Part shown: positions 9,589-17,023 of the stretch, piece after piece
How the letters are laid out: the number at the start of each line of letters is the position of its first letter
Position numbering within the stretch: the stretch's first letter is position 1
Assembly: GCF_020194955.2 (NCBI RefSeq)
Contig: NZ_JAFCIY020000006.1
Location: 124,001 to 188,000 of the forward strand
Reading direction: 5' to 3'
Origin: Desulfuromonas sp. CSMB_57
GTDB lineage: Bacteria > Desulfobacterota > Desulfuromonadia > Desulfuromonadales > Syntrophotaleaceae
DNA: 64,000 bases
The notes under the pieces: model-generated
The model's input: only the letters and a program-made list of their open reading frames with translations
Databases searched by the model: none
What the model was told of the DNA's origin: nothing
Position numbers and translations under genes: made by a program

Positions 9589-10005
9589 ATGCCGTATTTA
9601 AAGGGTCAACTGATCAAAATCCTTGCCGATTTCTTCGAGAACGACTACCGCCGCATCCAGCATGCCGTGAATGTCCTGCAGCATGCCGAAATCCTCATGG
9701 AAACAGCTCCGCCCTGCGACGGCGATGTGGTGTTGGCTGCGGCCCTGCTCCACGATGTCGGCATTAAACCTTCGGAGCGGGAACTGGGCTACAACAACGG
9801 CAAGACCCAGGAACAGTACGGCCCGCCCATTGTCCGGGAATTGCTGACCGGTATCGGCCTTCCGTCCGAAAAAGTGCGGATGGTGGTCGACATCGTCGGC
9901 AATCACCATTCGCCGTCACGGTTCGATTATCCTGAATTGGCCATCCTCAAGGAAGCGGATCGTCGGGTCAATCGCCTGGAGGAGGGCTGCCGGGAAGGAT
10001 GTTGA
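9589..10005 (+). CDS. HD domain protein, short C-terminus
   Basis: A 138-residue HD-superfamily phosphohydrolase-like protein. The metal residues are H (HAVNVLQHAEIL), HD (LLHDVGIK) and H (NHHSP), with a D in KEADRRVNRLEE. The ATG at 9589 is chosen over GTG at 9583 because GGAG sits five bases before it. The reading frame ends soon after the last HD motif and overlaps the 3' end of the convergent oxidase gene by 38 bp. Homologues I know of usually continue for another short helical stretch, so the C-terminus may be truncated. Confidence 0.8.
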   Translation: MPYLKGQLIKILADFFENDYRRIQHAVNVLQHAEILMETAPPCDGDVVLAAALLHDVGIKPSERELGYNNGKTQEQYGPPIVRELLTGIGLPSEKVRMVVDIVGNHHSPSRFDYPELAILKEADRRVNRLEEGCREGC

Positions 10006-11407
10006 AGTTGCACCGCCAGATATTTTCCGGGTCGTAGCACTGCTTGACCGCCTGCAACCGGGCGAAGTTTTTATCGTAACACTCCTTGATGAGATCCGCC
10101 TGCGCGCCGGTTCCGCCGGGAAAGTTCAGATAGGCTCCGGCGCGCGAGGCAGGACGCAGGGCCTCCACAAAGTCTCCCACCCAGGCCACGTTGGCCGTCG
10201 CATGCTCCCGCCCCTCCCAGTTGGCCTCCACCGCCACCATGAATTGGCAATCCCGCTTGCAGAAGGCGGTTTCCGACGGGCTTACCCGGTTCATGGCCCC
10301 GCCCAGCGCCCAGATGTTCACCGAGGACAAGGACGATGGTCCGCTTCCGGCGTAATGCACGATTTGCTCGATGGTCGCCGCATCGAGGTCGTTGAAAAAC
10401 AGGGAATTCCAGTAATAGCAACGGCCCGCCGGATAATCCTTGTCGAACATGCGCTGCACGCCGAGGTGATAATCCATGGGGGCTGAAAGATCGGCGATGG
10501 GCTGGTCCCATTCCCGCAGGGGCCGGATGACTTCTTCGCCCCGTTCAAAGGGCCCGGAATAGCAGGCCAGAAACGCCACCACCGGTTGGCGGACAACCTT
10601 TCCGGCAGCTTGCATGGGGCGGCCGCGCAATACGCAGAAGGAGCTGAGTTCGTCCGGTGCGTCGGCCATGAACTGGCGCCAAAAACGAATGGCCTGCTGC
10701 GCCTTGGAATAGGGGTAGAGCACGGTGGCAAACCAGACCTGACGGCCAACCGGCCGCAGGCGATAGGTGAAGGAGGTCACCACGCCGAAATTGCCGCCGC
10801 CGCCACGCAGGGCCCAGAACAGGTCGGCATGCTCCCCGGGGCCGGCCGTGATGGATTCTCCCTGCGCCGTGACCACATCCAGAGCCAGCAGGTTGTCGAC
10901 CGTCAAGCCATCGCGGCGCAGCAGCCAGCCCATACCGCCATGCAGGGTGAGCCCGCCGATGCCGGTACGGCTGACCACCCCGACAGGGACGGCAAGCCCG
11001 AAGGGTCGGGCCGCCGCATCGACATCGCCCAAGCGGGCACCGGCCTCGACCCGGGCCGTCAATAACGCGGAATCGACCTGGACACGGTTCATGCGACCGA
11101 GGTCGATGACCAGGCCGCCGTCGCACAAGGCCTTTCCGGCCACGTTATGCCCCCCGCCCCGTACCGAAGCACGTAATCCATGGGCACGCATGAACTTGAC
11201 CGCCGCCACGACATCGGAAACCTGGGCACAGCGCACGACCAGGGCCGGCCGCCGATCGATCATGCCGTTCCAGATTTGGCGTTCCGTTTCATATTCCGGA
11301 TCCCCCATCCGTACCAGGTCACCGCGCAATTGCGCGGCCAAATCCCCCAACTGGCTGTCGGCGAGGGAGGTCCAGTCATCTTCCAAGGTGGCAATTCTCA
11401 AAGGCAT
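9968..11407 (-). CDS. FAD-linked oxidase, berberine-bridge-enzyme family
   Basis: A 479-residue VAO-type flavoprotein. The PP-loop SVRGGGHNVAG near residue 80 contains the His expected to bind FAD covalently. The second Cys of bicovalent members is a Thr here (RTGIGGLTLHGG near 150), so single attachment is predicted. The C-terminal BBE segment CYDPENIWRCNFNI is present. There is no secretion signal. The substrate is unknown: family members oxidise alcohols, sugars or secondary metabolites. GGAGA precedes the ATG. The neighbours give no pathway clue. Confidence 0.9.
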   Translation of the reverse strand: MPLRIATLEDDWTSLADSQLGDLAAQLRGDLVRMGDPEYETERQIWNGMIDRRPALVVRCAQVSDVVAAVKFMRAHGLRASVRGGGHNVAGKALCDGGLVIDLGRMNRVQVDSALLTARVEAGARLGDVDAAARPFGLAVPVGVVSRTGIGGLTLHGGMGWLLRRDGLTVDNLLALDVVTAQGESITAGPGEHADLFWALRGGGGNFGVVTSFTYRLRPVGRQVWFATVLYPYSKAQQAIRFWRQFMADAPDELSSFCVLRGRPMQAAGKVVRQPVVAFLACYSGPFERGEEVIRPLREWDQPIADLSAPMDYHLGVQRMFDKDYPAGRCYYWNSLFFNDLDAATIEQIVHYAGSGPSSLSSVNIWALGGAMNRVSPSETAFCKRDCQFMVAVEANWEGREHATANVAWVGDFVEALRPASRAGAYLNFPGGTGAQADLIKECYDKNFARLQAVKQCYDPENIWRCNFNILPGSPPPGD

Positions 11408-11749
11408 GGGTCTCCACTTTCTTCCAAGGATGCCAAATTATCAAACCAAGTCCATTGTAACGCGAATAAACGGGTGTCACCATCCAAGGCTGACGGGAAA
11501 AATGCCGGATGGATGTGCTAAACCGGGGGCGGTGATAAGACAGGTATTCTGGGCGGGGCTCCTGCAACCGGGCGCAGAGGAGGGGCTGCCGAGGGGATTG
11601 CAAGAGTTGGCCGGCTGGCGAAAGCGGGAAATCGCCACCGCGGATGGAGAGCGACACGGTCGACCCTACCTGCCGGAAATACAGCGAAGCGGTTTGGGTC
11701 AAGCAACCGTTACGCGATGCTGAAAGGATTCTTCAGGCGATAATCCGGA
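11408..11749. other. Interval upstream of the FAD oxidase with no recognised gene
   Basis: Several short frames exist on both strands, but none has a ribosome-binding site or recognisable motif. The oxidase promoter probably lies here, but I could not pick a convincing one. Confidence 0.4.
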
Positions 11750-11872
11750 CTACTGATTCCTGTCACGGAAATATCGCCATGTTTCCTTCAAGGAAAACCC
11801 TAATCCAATCAGCGCAAGAGAAAAAGTACCGAGAAGAAAACCATGCCAAAGGACAAGATTGACACTTCCCAT
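11750..11872 (-). CDS. 40-residue single-span membrane peptide
   Basis: The frame starts MGSVNLVLWHGF, continues with one hydrophobic helix (about residues 6-27, rich in L, F, G) and ends with a charged tail, KETWRYFRDRNQ. The evidence for translation is an excellent ribosome-binding site, AAAGGAGG, six bases before the ATG. A 12-bp palindrome lies just upstream. I do not recognise the family. Peptides of this size often stabilise or regulate a larger membrane complex, but no partner gene is adjacent. Homology was not tested. Confidence 0.6.
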   Translation of the reverse strand: MGSVNLVLWHGFLLGTFSLALIGLGFSLKETWRYFRDRNQ

Positions 11873-12192
11873 TGTCTTCCTCCTTTGAAAATTACATAAC
11901 AATATTGTTTGCTTACACCGCATCCGGTTACAGAATCTTCCGGAGCGGACTGGGGCAACCAAAAAATACACATGTCATATTTGGCATTTTACAACTTCAG
12001 GACTGCAAATCAAATAAAATTTGAGCATACGATGAACCATCCAATGAAATTTCCATGGCGGAGCGAGATAATGCACACCATTTTCAAATCTTCGGCAAGT
12101 ATCGCTGGAGAAAAAAGGAAATCACAAAAAAAACCCGACACTGTTTGACGTGCAGCATCGGGCTTTGAACGACAAGTGGGCCTGGGGCCGCA
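11873..12192. other. AT-rich interval with palindrome and terminator
   Basis: It contains the upstream region of the 40-residue peptide, including the perfect palindrome AACAATATTGTT at 11898-11909, about 26 bases before its start. It also holds the terminator of the flavodoxin-like gene. A 79-residue frame (11909-12148, plus) has no ribosome-binding site and is not called. Confidence 0.5.
12126..12162 (-). terminator. Rho-independent terminator of the flavodoxin-like gene
   Basis: On the minus strand CCCGATGCTG pairs with CAGTGTCGGG over nine bases of loop, with two G-T wobbles, and is followed by eight T. It ends transcription about 30 bp after the stop codon at 12193. Confidence 0.85.
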
Positions 12193-12828
12193 TCAACGAA
12201 TAAAATTCATAAAACGTTTCTTTTCCCTCTCCGGCGGCACAATTTTTCCTTGTCCGTTTTCCACGATTTTCATCAACCATGCCATGTTTTTTCCAAGTAC
12301 CCGCATGATCTGCACACCCTCTTCATCCTGAACGGCTTCACCGGGAAGAGTACCATGGATCACATTCCAGTAATTCGATGTTGCTATCAACATCTCGGAA
12401 TAGCAAAGATAATTGTTCAGCTGATCAAAGGTCGGAAGGCCGCCGGAACGGCGCACGGCCACCACCGAAGCACCGACCTTGTGTCGCAACATGCCGTTGT
12501 TGAAACTGGTCACATAAAAGGCTCGGTCGAGGAAGGCTTTCATGGTACCCCCGATGGCCGAATAATGAACCGGTGAGCCCAGGATGATACCATCCGCCTG
12601 CTTCATCTTCTGGATCCACTCGTTGACCTCGTCACCAGGGAGGACGCATTCCTCATTCTTATTTTTGATACACTGAGCGCAGGCGATGCACCCCCTGATC
12701 GTTTTATCGCCAACGTGGAAAATTTCTGTCTCTATTCCCTCAGTTTCCAGTTCTTTGGCAACGATTGTTATTGCATAATAAGTATTGCCTTCTTTGTTGG
12801 GGCTTCCATTAAAAGCTGCAACCTTCAT
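12193..12828 (-). CDS. Flavodoxin-like NAD(P)H-dependent FMN reductase / iron-sulfur flavoprotein
   Basis: A 211-residue flavodoxin-fold protein. The N-terminus KVAAFNGSPNKEGNTYYAI is the FMN phosphate loop. A Cys cluster CIACAQCIKNKNEEC at about residues 47-61 resembles the [4Fe-4S] motif of archaeal iron-sulfur flavoproteins. GSPVHYSAIGGTMKAFLDR near 85 is the second flavin-binding segment. It is probably a cytoplasmic electron-transfer flavoprotein or quinone/disulfide reductase. AAGGAG precedes the ATG, and a terminator follows, so it is monocistronic. Confidence 0.9.
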   Translation of the reverse strand: MKVAAFNGSPNKEGNTYYAITIVAKELETEGIETEIFHVGDKTIRGCIACAQCIKNKNEECVLPGDEVNEWIQKMKQADGIILGSPVHYSAIGGTMKAFLDRAFYVTSFNNGMLRHKVGASVVAVRRSGGLPTFDQLNNYLCYSEMLIATSNYWNVIHGTLPGEAVQDEEGVQIMRVLGKNMAWLMKIVENGQGKIVPPEREKKRFMNFIR

Positions 12829-12894
12829 AAGCTATTTCTCCTTTTTAAAAAGTGGTCTCGACTTCCAACCCGGCTTCCTCAGTTTTCAACTGCC

Positions 12895-12998
12895 ATGCGT
12901 TCATCTGTTGCCATAGAGGAGATACTCCAAGAGTGAAACTTGCTATCATCGGTGCTGGCGCTGTAGACTTTTTCCTATTAAAACCCCTTCGGGTTTGA
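12895..12998 (+). pseudogene. Remnant of an operon junction with a Rossmann-type N-terminus
   Basis: A short frame, MRSSVAIEEILQE, stops at 12936, and the overlapping GTG (12933) opens VKLAIIGAGAV, a textbook NAD(P)-binding N-terminus. It is preceded by GAGGAG about 11 bases upstream. After 11 residues the family-like sequence is lost and the frame stops at 12998, inside a small hairpin. I read this as the tail of one gene and the head of a dehydrogenase or ketopantoate-reductase-like gene left by a deletion. The family cannot be named. Confidence 0.4.
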
Positions 12999-13208
12999 AA
13001 GAAGTTTACCACGCTTACCTGAAATTGATAACAGTCGATCGGTACAGTCGCTACCACCCAAAACGAAGCCTTCCGCCCACCGGAAACCGCGTCCTCCAAG
13101 CCTGGATGGCCCCCCGCCTCTGCTTAAATATTCACCATGGATGTCTGCTGAATGCCCTGGTCGCCGCATGACAAACGGCTATATCGGGGTTTTGAGGCCT
13201 TTTCAGAT

Positions 13209-13224
13209 TGGTGAGCCTTTTGCA
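13209..13224 (+). promoter_or_regulatory. Candidate sigma-54 (-24/-12) promoter for the NifQ-like gene
   Basis: TGGTGAGCCTTTTGCA has GG and GC at the right spacing, the TTGCA box and the R at position 7, but not the CAC of the consensus TGGCACRNNNNTTGCW. It is 132 bp before the start codon. No clear NifA site was found upstream. Support is moderate to weak. Confidence 0.35.
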
Positions 13225-13355
13225 GAACCACATAAAGAAATTACCTACCCTTACAGCCCGTCATTGACTGGTAGCGTGTTTTCGGAGAATAACTGGCTGG
13301 CGAGACGGCCAGCGATGACTTCAGCAGCCCAATTAATCCCCAAGGAGGCACATCA

Positions 13356-14369
13356 ATGCAGGGCTATACCGAAACCATGCGGCGTTGGGCCACGGATTAC
13401 AGGCGGGTCGGTGTGTTGCCGGATGCCGATGGCACCGGCGAAGTCGGCTTGGGAGCCGAGGAAGCCGGCCGAAAGATAGCGGTGCGCTTCACCATTGCCG
13501 TTCGTGAGCAACATATTACCGCGATTCGCTACCAGGTATTCGGTTGTGGTTACTCCATGGCCACCTGTGCCGCGGTCGCCGAACTGGCTACCGGTACCGA
13601 AATTGACCGGGCGCAACGAATCGAGGCCGCGCAGGTGGACGCTTTGCTAGCAGGTTTGCCACCCGACCGCGGTTATTGTGCCGACCTGGCCGTGGCAGCC
13701 CTGCATGCGGCCATCGCTAGTGCCGACAGCCGGACCGGAACGGTGCGTTCCTTGTACGCGCCTTCGCCTGCAGAACATGGCCCGAAGGTGAATGACCAGG
13801 ACCCGATCTTCCGTGCATTGATGGCAGCGACCGGGCCACCTGGAACCACGGAGGAGGATCGCCACCTGTTTACCTGCCTGATGGCTGTGGCATCACAAGA
13901 ACCCGGTCCGCCCCATGAGGCCTTGGGATTGCAACGGGAAGAATTGGTATTCCTGAAGCGGCATTTTTTCCCGGGCAGCGATACCGGAATCGCTCAAGGC
14001 ACCGACACGACAGGCACCAATAGTTCCCCAGAGCCAAACCAGGAGGTGCGCGGCATTCTGCTATCCCATGTGCCCCTGCTGCCATCGGGTGAACCGGATC
14101 CGATTGCCTTGCTCCTGGCCAAAATCATTGCCGCCCGGACTGCCCATCCCGGGCACCTCTGGGTCGCCATGGGCCTGTTTGAGCGGTCCCAGTTGAGCGC
14201 GGCAATCCGCCGCCATCTGCCGAGCCTGTTCACAGCCAACCATCGCAAAATGCGATGGAAGCGGTTCCTGTTCAAAGAGGTTTGCAACCAAAATGGCGGC
14301 TTCATGTGCAAATCCCCCAACTGCGGAGAGTGCAGCGACTATGCCTTGTGCTTCAGCGGGGACGAGTGA
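13356..14369 (+). CDS. nifQ: NifU-N/NifQ fusion, nitrogenase molybdenum-cofactor protein
   Basis: A 337-residue two-domain protein. Residues 25-120 resemble the NifU/IscU scaffold, with VFGCG (C64) and RGYC (C108) matching the second and third scaffold cysteines. The first, usually in a CGD motif, is replaced by AEE at 34-36. Residues about 145-337 are NifQ-like, ending with the signature C-x4-C-x2-C-x5-C (C318, C323, C326, C332). NifQ supplies molybdenum for FeMo-cofactor, apparently on an Fe-S cluster. The scaffold half may hand over or hold that cluster. AAGGAGG lies eight bases before the ATG. No other nif structural gene is in the window. Confidence 0.82.
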   Translation: MQGYTETMRRWATDYRRVGVLPDADGTGEVGLGAEEAGRKIAVRFTIAVREQHITAIRYQVFGCGYSMATCAAVAELATGTEIDRAQRIEAAQVDALLAGLPPDRGYCADLAVAALHAAIASADSRTGTVRSLYAPSPAEHGPKVNDQDPIFRALMAATGPPGTTEEDRHLFTCLMAVASQEPGPPHEALGLQREELVFLKRHFFPGSDTGIAQGTDTTGTNSSPEPNQEVRGILLSHVPLLPSGEPDPIALLLAKIIAARTAHPGHLWVAMGLFERSQLSAAIRRHLPSLFTANHRKMRWKRFLFKEVCNQNGGFMCKSPNCGECSDYALCFSGDE

Positions 14370-14396
14370 GAGGCCGTAGCGCCCTGCCTCGGCTCA

Positions 14397-14552
14397 GTGT
14401 CCCGTGCGGTTAGTCGTGTCGAGAAATTCTGAGCGATTTGGGTTGCTGGCAAGGCGCGCCGATGCAGGCCTAGCCAGAGTCAAGTCGAGCAGGCGGAACG
14501 TAGCCAGCGACCAAAAGGGCCGGAATTTGAGGACAAGAACCGCACGGGACAC
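14397..14552. mobile_element. 156-bp element with 15-bp perfect terminal inverted repeats
   Basis: The ends are GTGTCCCGTGCGGTT (14397-14411) and AACCGCACGGGACAC (14538-14552). The interior is non-coding. Size and ends are those of a MITE-like, non-autonomous element. The right end abuts the stop codon of the glyoxalase gene. No target-site duplication is clear. Confidence 0.65.
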
Positions 14553-14956
14553 TATCCCACCTGGATCAACTCAATCTTGTAGCCGTCCGGGTCTTCAATG
14601 AAGGCGATATGGGTCGTGCCGTGCTTCATCGGGCCCGGCTCGCGTACCACCTTGCCGCCGGCTTTCTTCAACCGGTCGCAAAGGGCATAGATATCACGAG
14701 CGCCGATGGCGATGTGGCCGAAGCCGTCGCCCATGGCGTACGCTTCCTTACGCCCCCAGTTATAGGTCAGTTCGATCACCGCCTGCGACTTCTCGTCGCC
14801 ATAGCCGACAAACGCCAAGGTGAATTCGCCGCCAGGATAGTCGTTCTTGCGGAGCAGTTTCATCCCGAGAATACGGGTGTAGAAGTCAATGCTGCGTTCC
14901 AGGTCCAAGACCCTGATCATGGTGTGCAAAACGCGAAATTCCATCTCGTCGGCCAT
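14552..14956 (-). CDS. gloA: Lactoylglutathione lyase (glyoxalase I)
   Basis: A 134-residue enzyme that converts the methylglyoxal-glutathione hemithioacetal to S-lactoylglutathione in the cytoplasm. The paired beta-alpha-beta modules start VLHTMIRVLDLERSIDFYTRILGM-like and GFGHIAIG. The metal residues H (LHTMIRV), E (VIELTYN), H (FGHIAIG) and E (YKIELIQ) are all present, typical of the Ni/Co class. AAGGAGT lies six bases before the ATG. The stop codon touches the terminal repeat of the element described above. Confidence 0.95.
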   Translation of the reverse strand: MADEMEFRVLHTMIRVLDLERSIDFYTRILGMKLLRKNDYPGGEFTLAFVGYGDEKSQAVIELTYNWGRKEAYAMGDGFGHIAIGARDIYALCDRLKKAGGKVVREPGPMKHGTTHIAFIEDPDGYKIELIQVG

Positions 14957-14979
14957 AATGGACTCCTTGGATTGTTAGG

Positions 14980-15906
14980 CTACGCCTGGTTGGTTATCCC
15001 GAAAGGAATGTGCACTGAAGGCAATACGCTGGCGGCCGATTCCAGATGCAATTTTTGATCGTCGAAAAAGATATGGGGGTTGAGGACCTCCAGCACCTTT
15101 TTCTTTTCGATGCCCCCCAAAAAAAAAGCATCGTTGATGTTGATCCCCCAATGCCGCATAGTATTGATGACGCGCCGATGAGCCGGGGCGCTGCGTGCCG
15201 TAACGATGGCGATGCGCAGTTTTTTGACGTAGGCGCTGTCCGCTTCGGCTCGTTGCTCCTCCATCAGCTGGATTCCGGCCACCTTTTCGAGGAAGGTCTT
15301 CAGAGGCCCCGGGCTGTGGGGCACCAAAGCCTTCTCCAATTCGTGCATCTGGAAAGCCACCAGATTCTCGGTCTGAAACACCGACTCCGCTTCATCATCG
15401 GCCAGCACGCCGTCGAAGTCGAAGGCGATGCGCAGCTCCCGGTCATCATCCAGATCGGAAAACTGCGATTGGAGTACCTGGCCGGCGGGCATGCCGGCAT
15501 GAATGGCCTGCCGGACATCGGCTTCGTTGGCCGACAGAAACAGGCTGATGTTCAAGGCCGGAATATACCGATGCGGGGTTCCCCCTTCCAGAAACACCGC
15601 CCGCGTCATGCCCAGCCGATAATGCTCGATGGAGTTCATTACCCGCAACCCGGTATCCGGGCTATTGCGGGACAGCAGCACGACCTCCACCGGCGGATTT
15701 TCCAGATCGAGTTCGTTGAGGGAAAGCAACCGCCGGATAAAAGGAAATGCGACCCCCTGGCTCAAAGGAACATCCTGCTTCTCGCGCTGAAACTCGCGAT
15801 ATCGAATGGGCCCCCGAGTGCGGTAAATGGCGTCGGACTCCTCAAGGTCGAACAGGGCACTTGAGGCCAGGCCGACGACAAGACGGTTATCAAGGATGTA
15901 GGGCAT
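14980..15906 (-). CDS. Cytosolic 5'-nucleotidase, NT5C1-type
   Basis: A 308-residue member of the 5'-nucleotidase family related to eukaryotic cytosolic IA enzymes, which dephosphorylate nucleoside monophosphates. Family marks are NRLVVGLASSALFDLEESD at the N-terminus, VVLLSRNSPDTGLRVMNSI near 75 and the HAD-like acid pair in IAFDFDGVLADDEAE near 160. FFDDQKLHLE near the end is also conserved. AAGGAAAC precedes the ATG. It may be co-transcribed with gloA, 23 bp downstream, though no shared pathway is evident. Confidence 0.88.
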   Translation of the reverse strand: MPYILDNRLVVGLASSALFDLEESDAIYRTRGPIRYREFQREKQDVPLSQGVAFPFIRRLLSLNELDLENPPVEVVLLSRNSPDTGLRVMNSIEHYRLGMTRAVFLEGGTPHRYIPALNISLFLSANEADVRQAIHAGMPAGQVLQSQFSDLDDDRELRIAFDFDGVLADDEAESVFQTENLVAFQMHELEKALVPHSPGPLKTFLEKVAGIQLMEEQRAEADSAYVKKLRIAIVTARSAPAHRRVINTMRHWGININDAFFLGGIEKKKVLEVLNPHIFFDDQKLHLESAASVLPSVHIPFGITNQA

Positions 15907-15962
15907 GTTTCCTTCCTGGCTGGTTTAAGGTTCACCAGTACTGTGATTGGTCGTGGAAAGCG

Positions 15963-16480
15963 TCATGGCTGCTTTTTCAGGCTGACGTCCTGAACATGAT
16001 ACCCATTGGAGTAAATGGCGCCCCGCAAGTGCTTGGGATCGACGATGTTGAGTTCGAACCGGATATCGAAAGAATCCGTCAGCACCCCCGGAACGATCAA
16101 GCGGCTGCGAAAGGAAAATTGGACCTTCTGTCCTTCGATATCCACATGAAGTCGCTGCGGATCGATGGCCACTCCGGGGTTGGCATTCCACCCGGTCAAC
16201 AGTTCCACGGAAACCCGGCCGTCCTTCCATTGGTAAAAACGCAGATCCGATCTGTTCCCGCCGCCGAAGCCCATGAGGCCCTTCCATGCCCCTTCAAGCA
16301 GGGCCGGGACGCGAAGCTGTTCCGCCTGTTTGTCGCGCTGGTATTCCAACTTGTTGATTTGACTTCTCACCGCTCCAGCGTCGGGGGCCTGGGGCGCCAG
16401 CTCCAAATAGCGGCGAGTGGAGTCTGGTCATACCGGAGCATTCTTCCACATCGCCGCCAGTTGTAAAGAAATAATTGGCC
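15963..16480 (-). pseudogene. Decayed gene: C-terminal part of an unidentified protein
   Basis: An open frame of about 147 codons (to 16406) has no ATG or ribosome-binding site at its 5' end. It starts inside RYLELAPQAPDAG, which looks like the end of a TPR-type helix. The same frame continues upstream of an in-frame TGA (16428-16430) as LAAMWKNAPV, so a stop mutation and loss of the real 5' end are likely. Downstream the protein has alternating hydrophobic strands and ends LKKQP. No family is recognised. It could still be expressed as a fragment. Confidence 0.5.
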
Positions 16481-16784
16481 CCGACCGTCTTCGCTCCGCT
16501 ACGCCACAAATTTTCCGATTGCCGGCAGATTATCGCTCCAAGGCCTCTCCCCCAATCATTTTTGCAGGATCATGGGCTGAATTGCACCATAACCCCTGTG
16601 GCGAATCCCAATGGATAGCCGCCTCAATATTTTGACAATTACTTTCATTTTCTTCTTGACCATTCCCTGCAGATTTGGTTAGGTTTGAAAACCGTTTTCA
16701 GTTTCACCATATCCTTTACCGGGGCGACGCCAGCCGGGTCATCCCGCCAAGGTTCGATAGCCAGCGCTCAGGGAGGCAGCAAAA
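16481..16784. other. Upstream region of feoA
   Basis: No gene is seen. It contains a weak sigma-70-like promoter, TTGACC (16656-16661), 17 bp, TTAGGT (16679-16684), overlapped or followed by the Fur-like palindrome at 16686-16700. Confidence 0.5.
16686..16700 (+). promoter_or_regulatory. Fur-box-like 7-1-7 palindrome upstream of feoAB
   Basis: TGAAAAC-C-GTTTTCA is a perfect 7-1-7 inverted repeat, matching the Fur-box architecture. It lies just after the likely -10 region and about 85 bp before feoA. Iron-dependent repression of feoA-feoB is inferred. Confidence 0.7.
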
Positions 16785-17021
16785 ATGTTAAAACTCAGCA
16801 TGCGGCAGATGAAGGAGAATCAACGGGGGGTCATCGCGGCGGTTCGGGCCGGAGGGGAACTCGGCAAAAGAATCCGCGACATGGGACTGGTTCCCGGCAC
16901 CGAAATCAAGATTCAGGGTCGGGCGCCCCTGTACGATCCGGTGGCGATCCGGCTTATGGGCTTCACCCTTACCCTGCGCAACAATGAAGCCGATTATATC
17001 GACGTGACAGTGGAGGACTGA
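16785..17021 (+). CDS. feoA: Ferrous iron transport protein A
   Basis: A 78-residue SH3-like FeoA protein with the typical GELGKRIRDMGLVPGTEI turn and a C-terminal strand RLMGFTLTLRNNEADYIDV. FeoA supports FeoB-mediated ferrous iron uptake at the inner membrane. A GGGAGG ribosome-binding site precedes the ATG. It is separated from feoB by two bases, so the two are translationally coupled. It lies downstream of a Fur-like operator. Confidence 0.95.
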   Translation: MLKLSMRQMKENQRGVIAAVRAGGELGKRIRDMGLVPGTEIKIQGRAPLYDPVAIRLMGFTLTLRNNEADYIDVTVED

Positions 17022-17023
17022 CC

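Larger units (their letters stand above)
12829..13355. other. Interval with gene debris and a possible sigma-54 promoter
   Basis: Holds the start-like fragment of a lost gene at 12895-12998, a hairpin AAACCC/GGGTTT (12981-12996) and a -24/-12-like site at 13209-13224 in front of the NifQ-like gene. The 84-residue minus frame 12845-13099 has no support. Confidence 0.5.

Noticed and set aside
10003-10020. The HD gene stop TGA as a selenocysteine codon
   Set aside because: The following codons do not extend the HD family, the frame soon stops again, and no GU-loop hairpin was found at the right distance.
12845-13099. 84-codon minus frame upstream of the flavodoxin-like gene
   Set aside because: No start signal or motif, and it overlaps the remnant and hairpin on the other strand.
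16428-16430. TGA in the decayed gene as selenocysteine
   Set aside because: No hairpin follows, no Cys is expected at that place, and the gene also lacks a 5' end.
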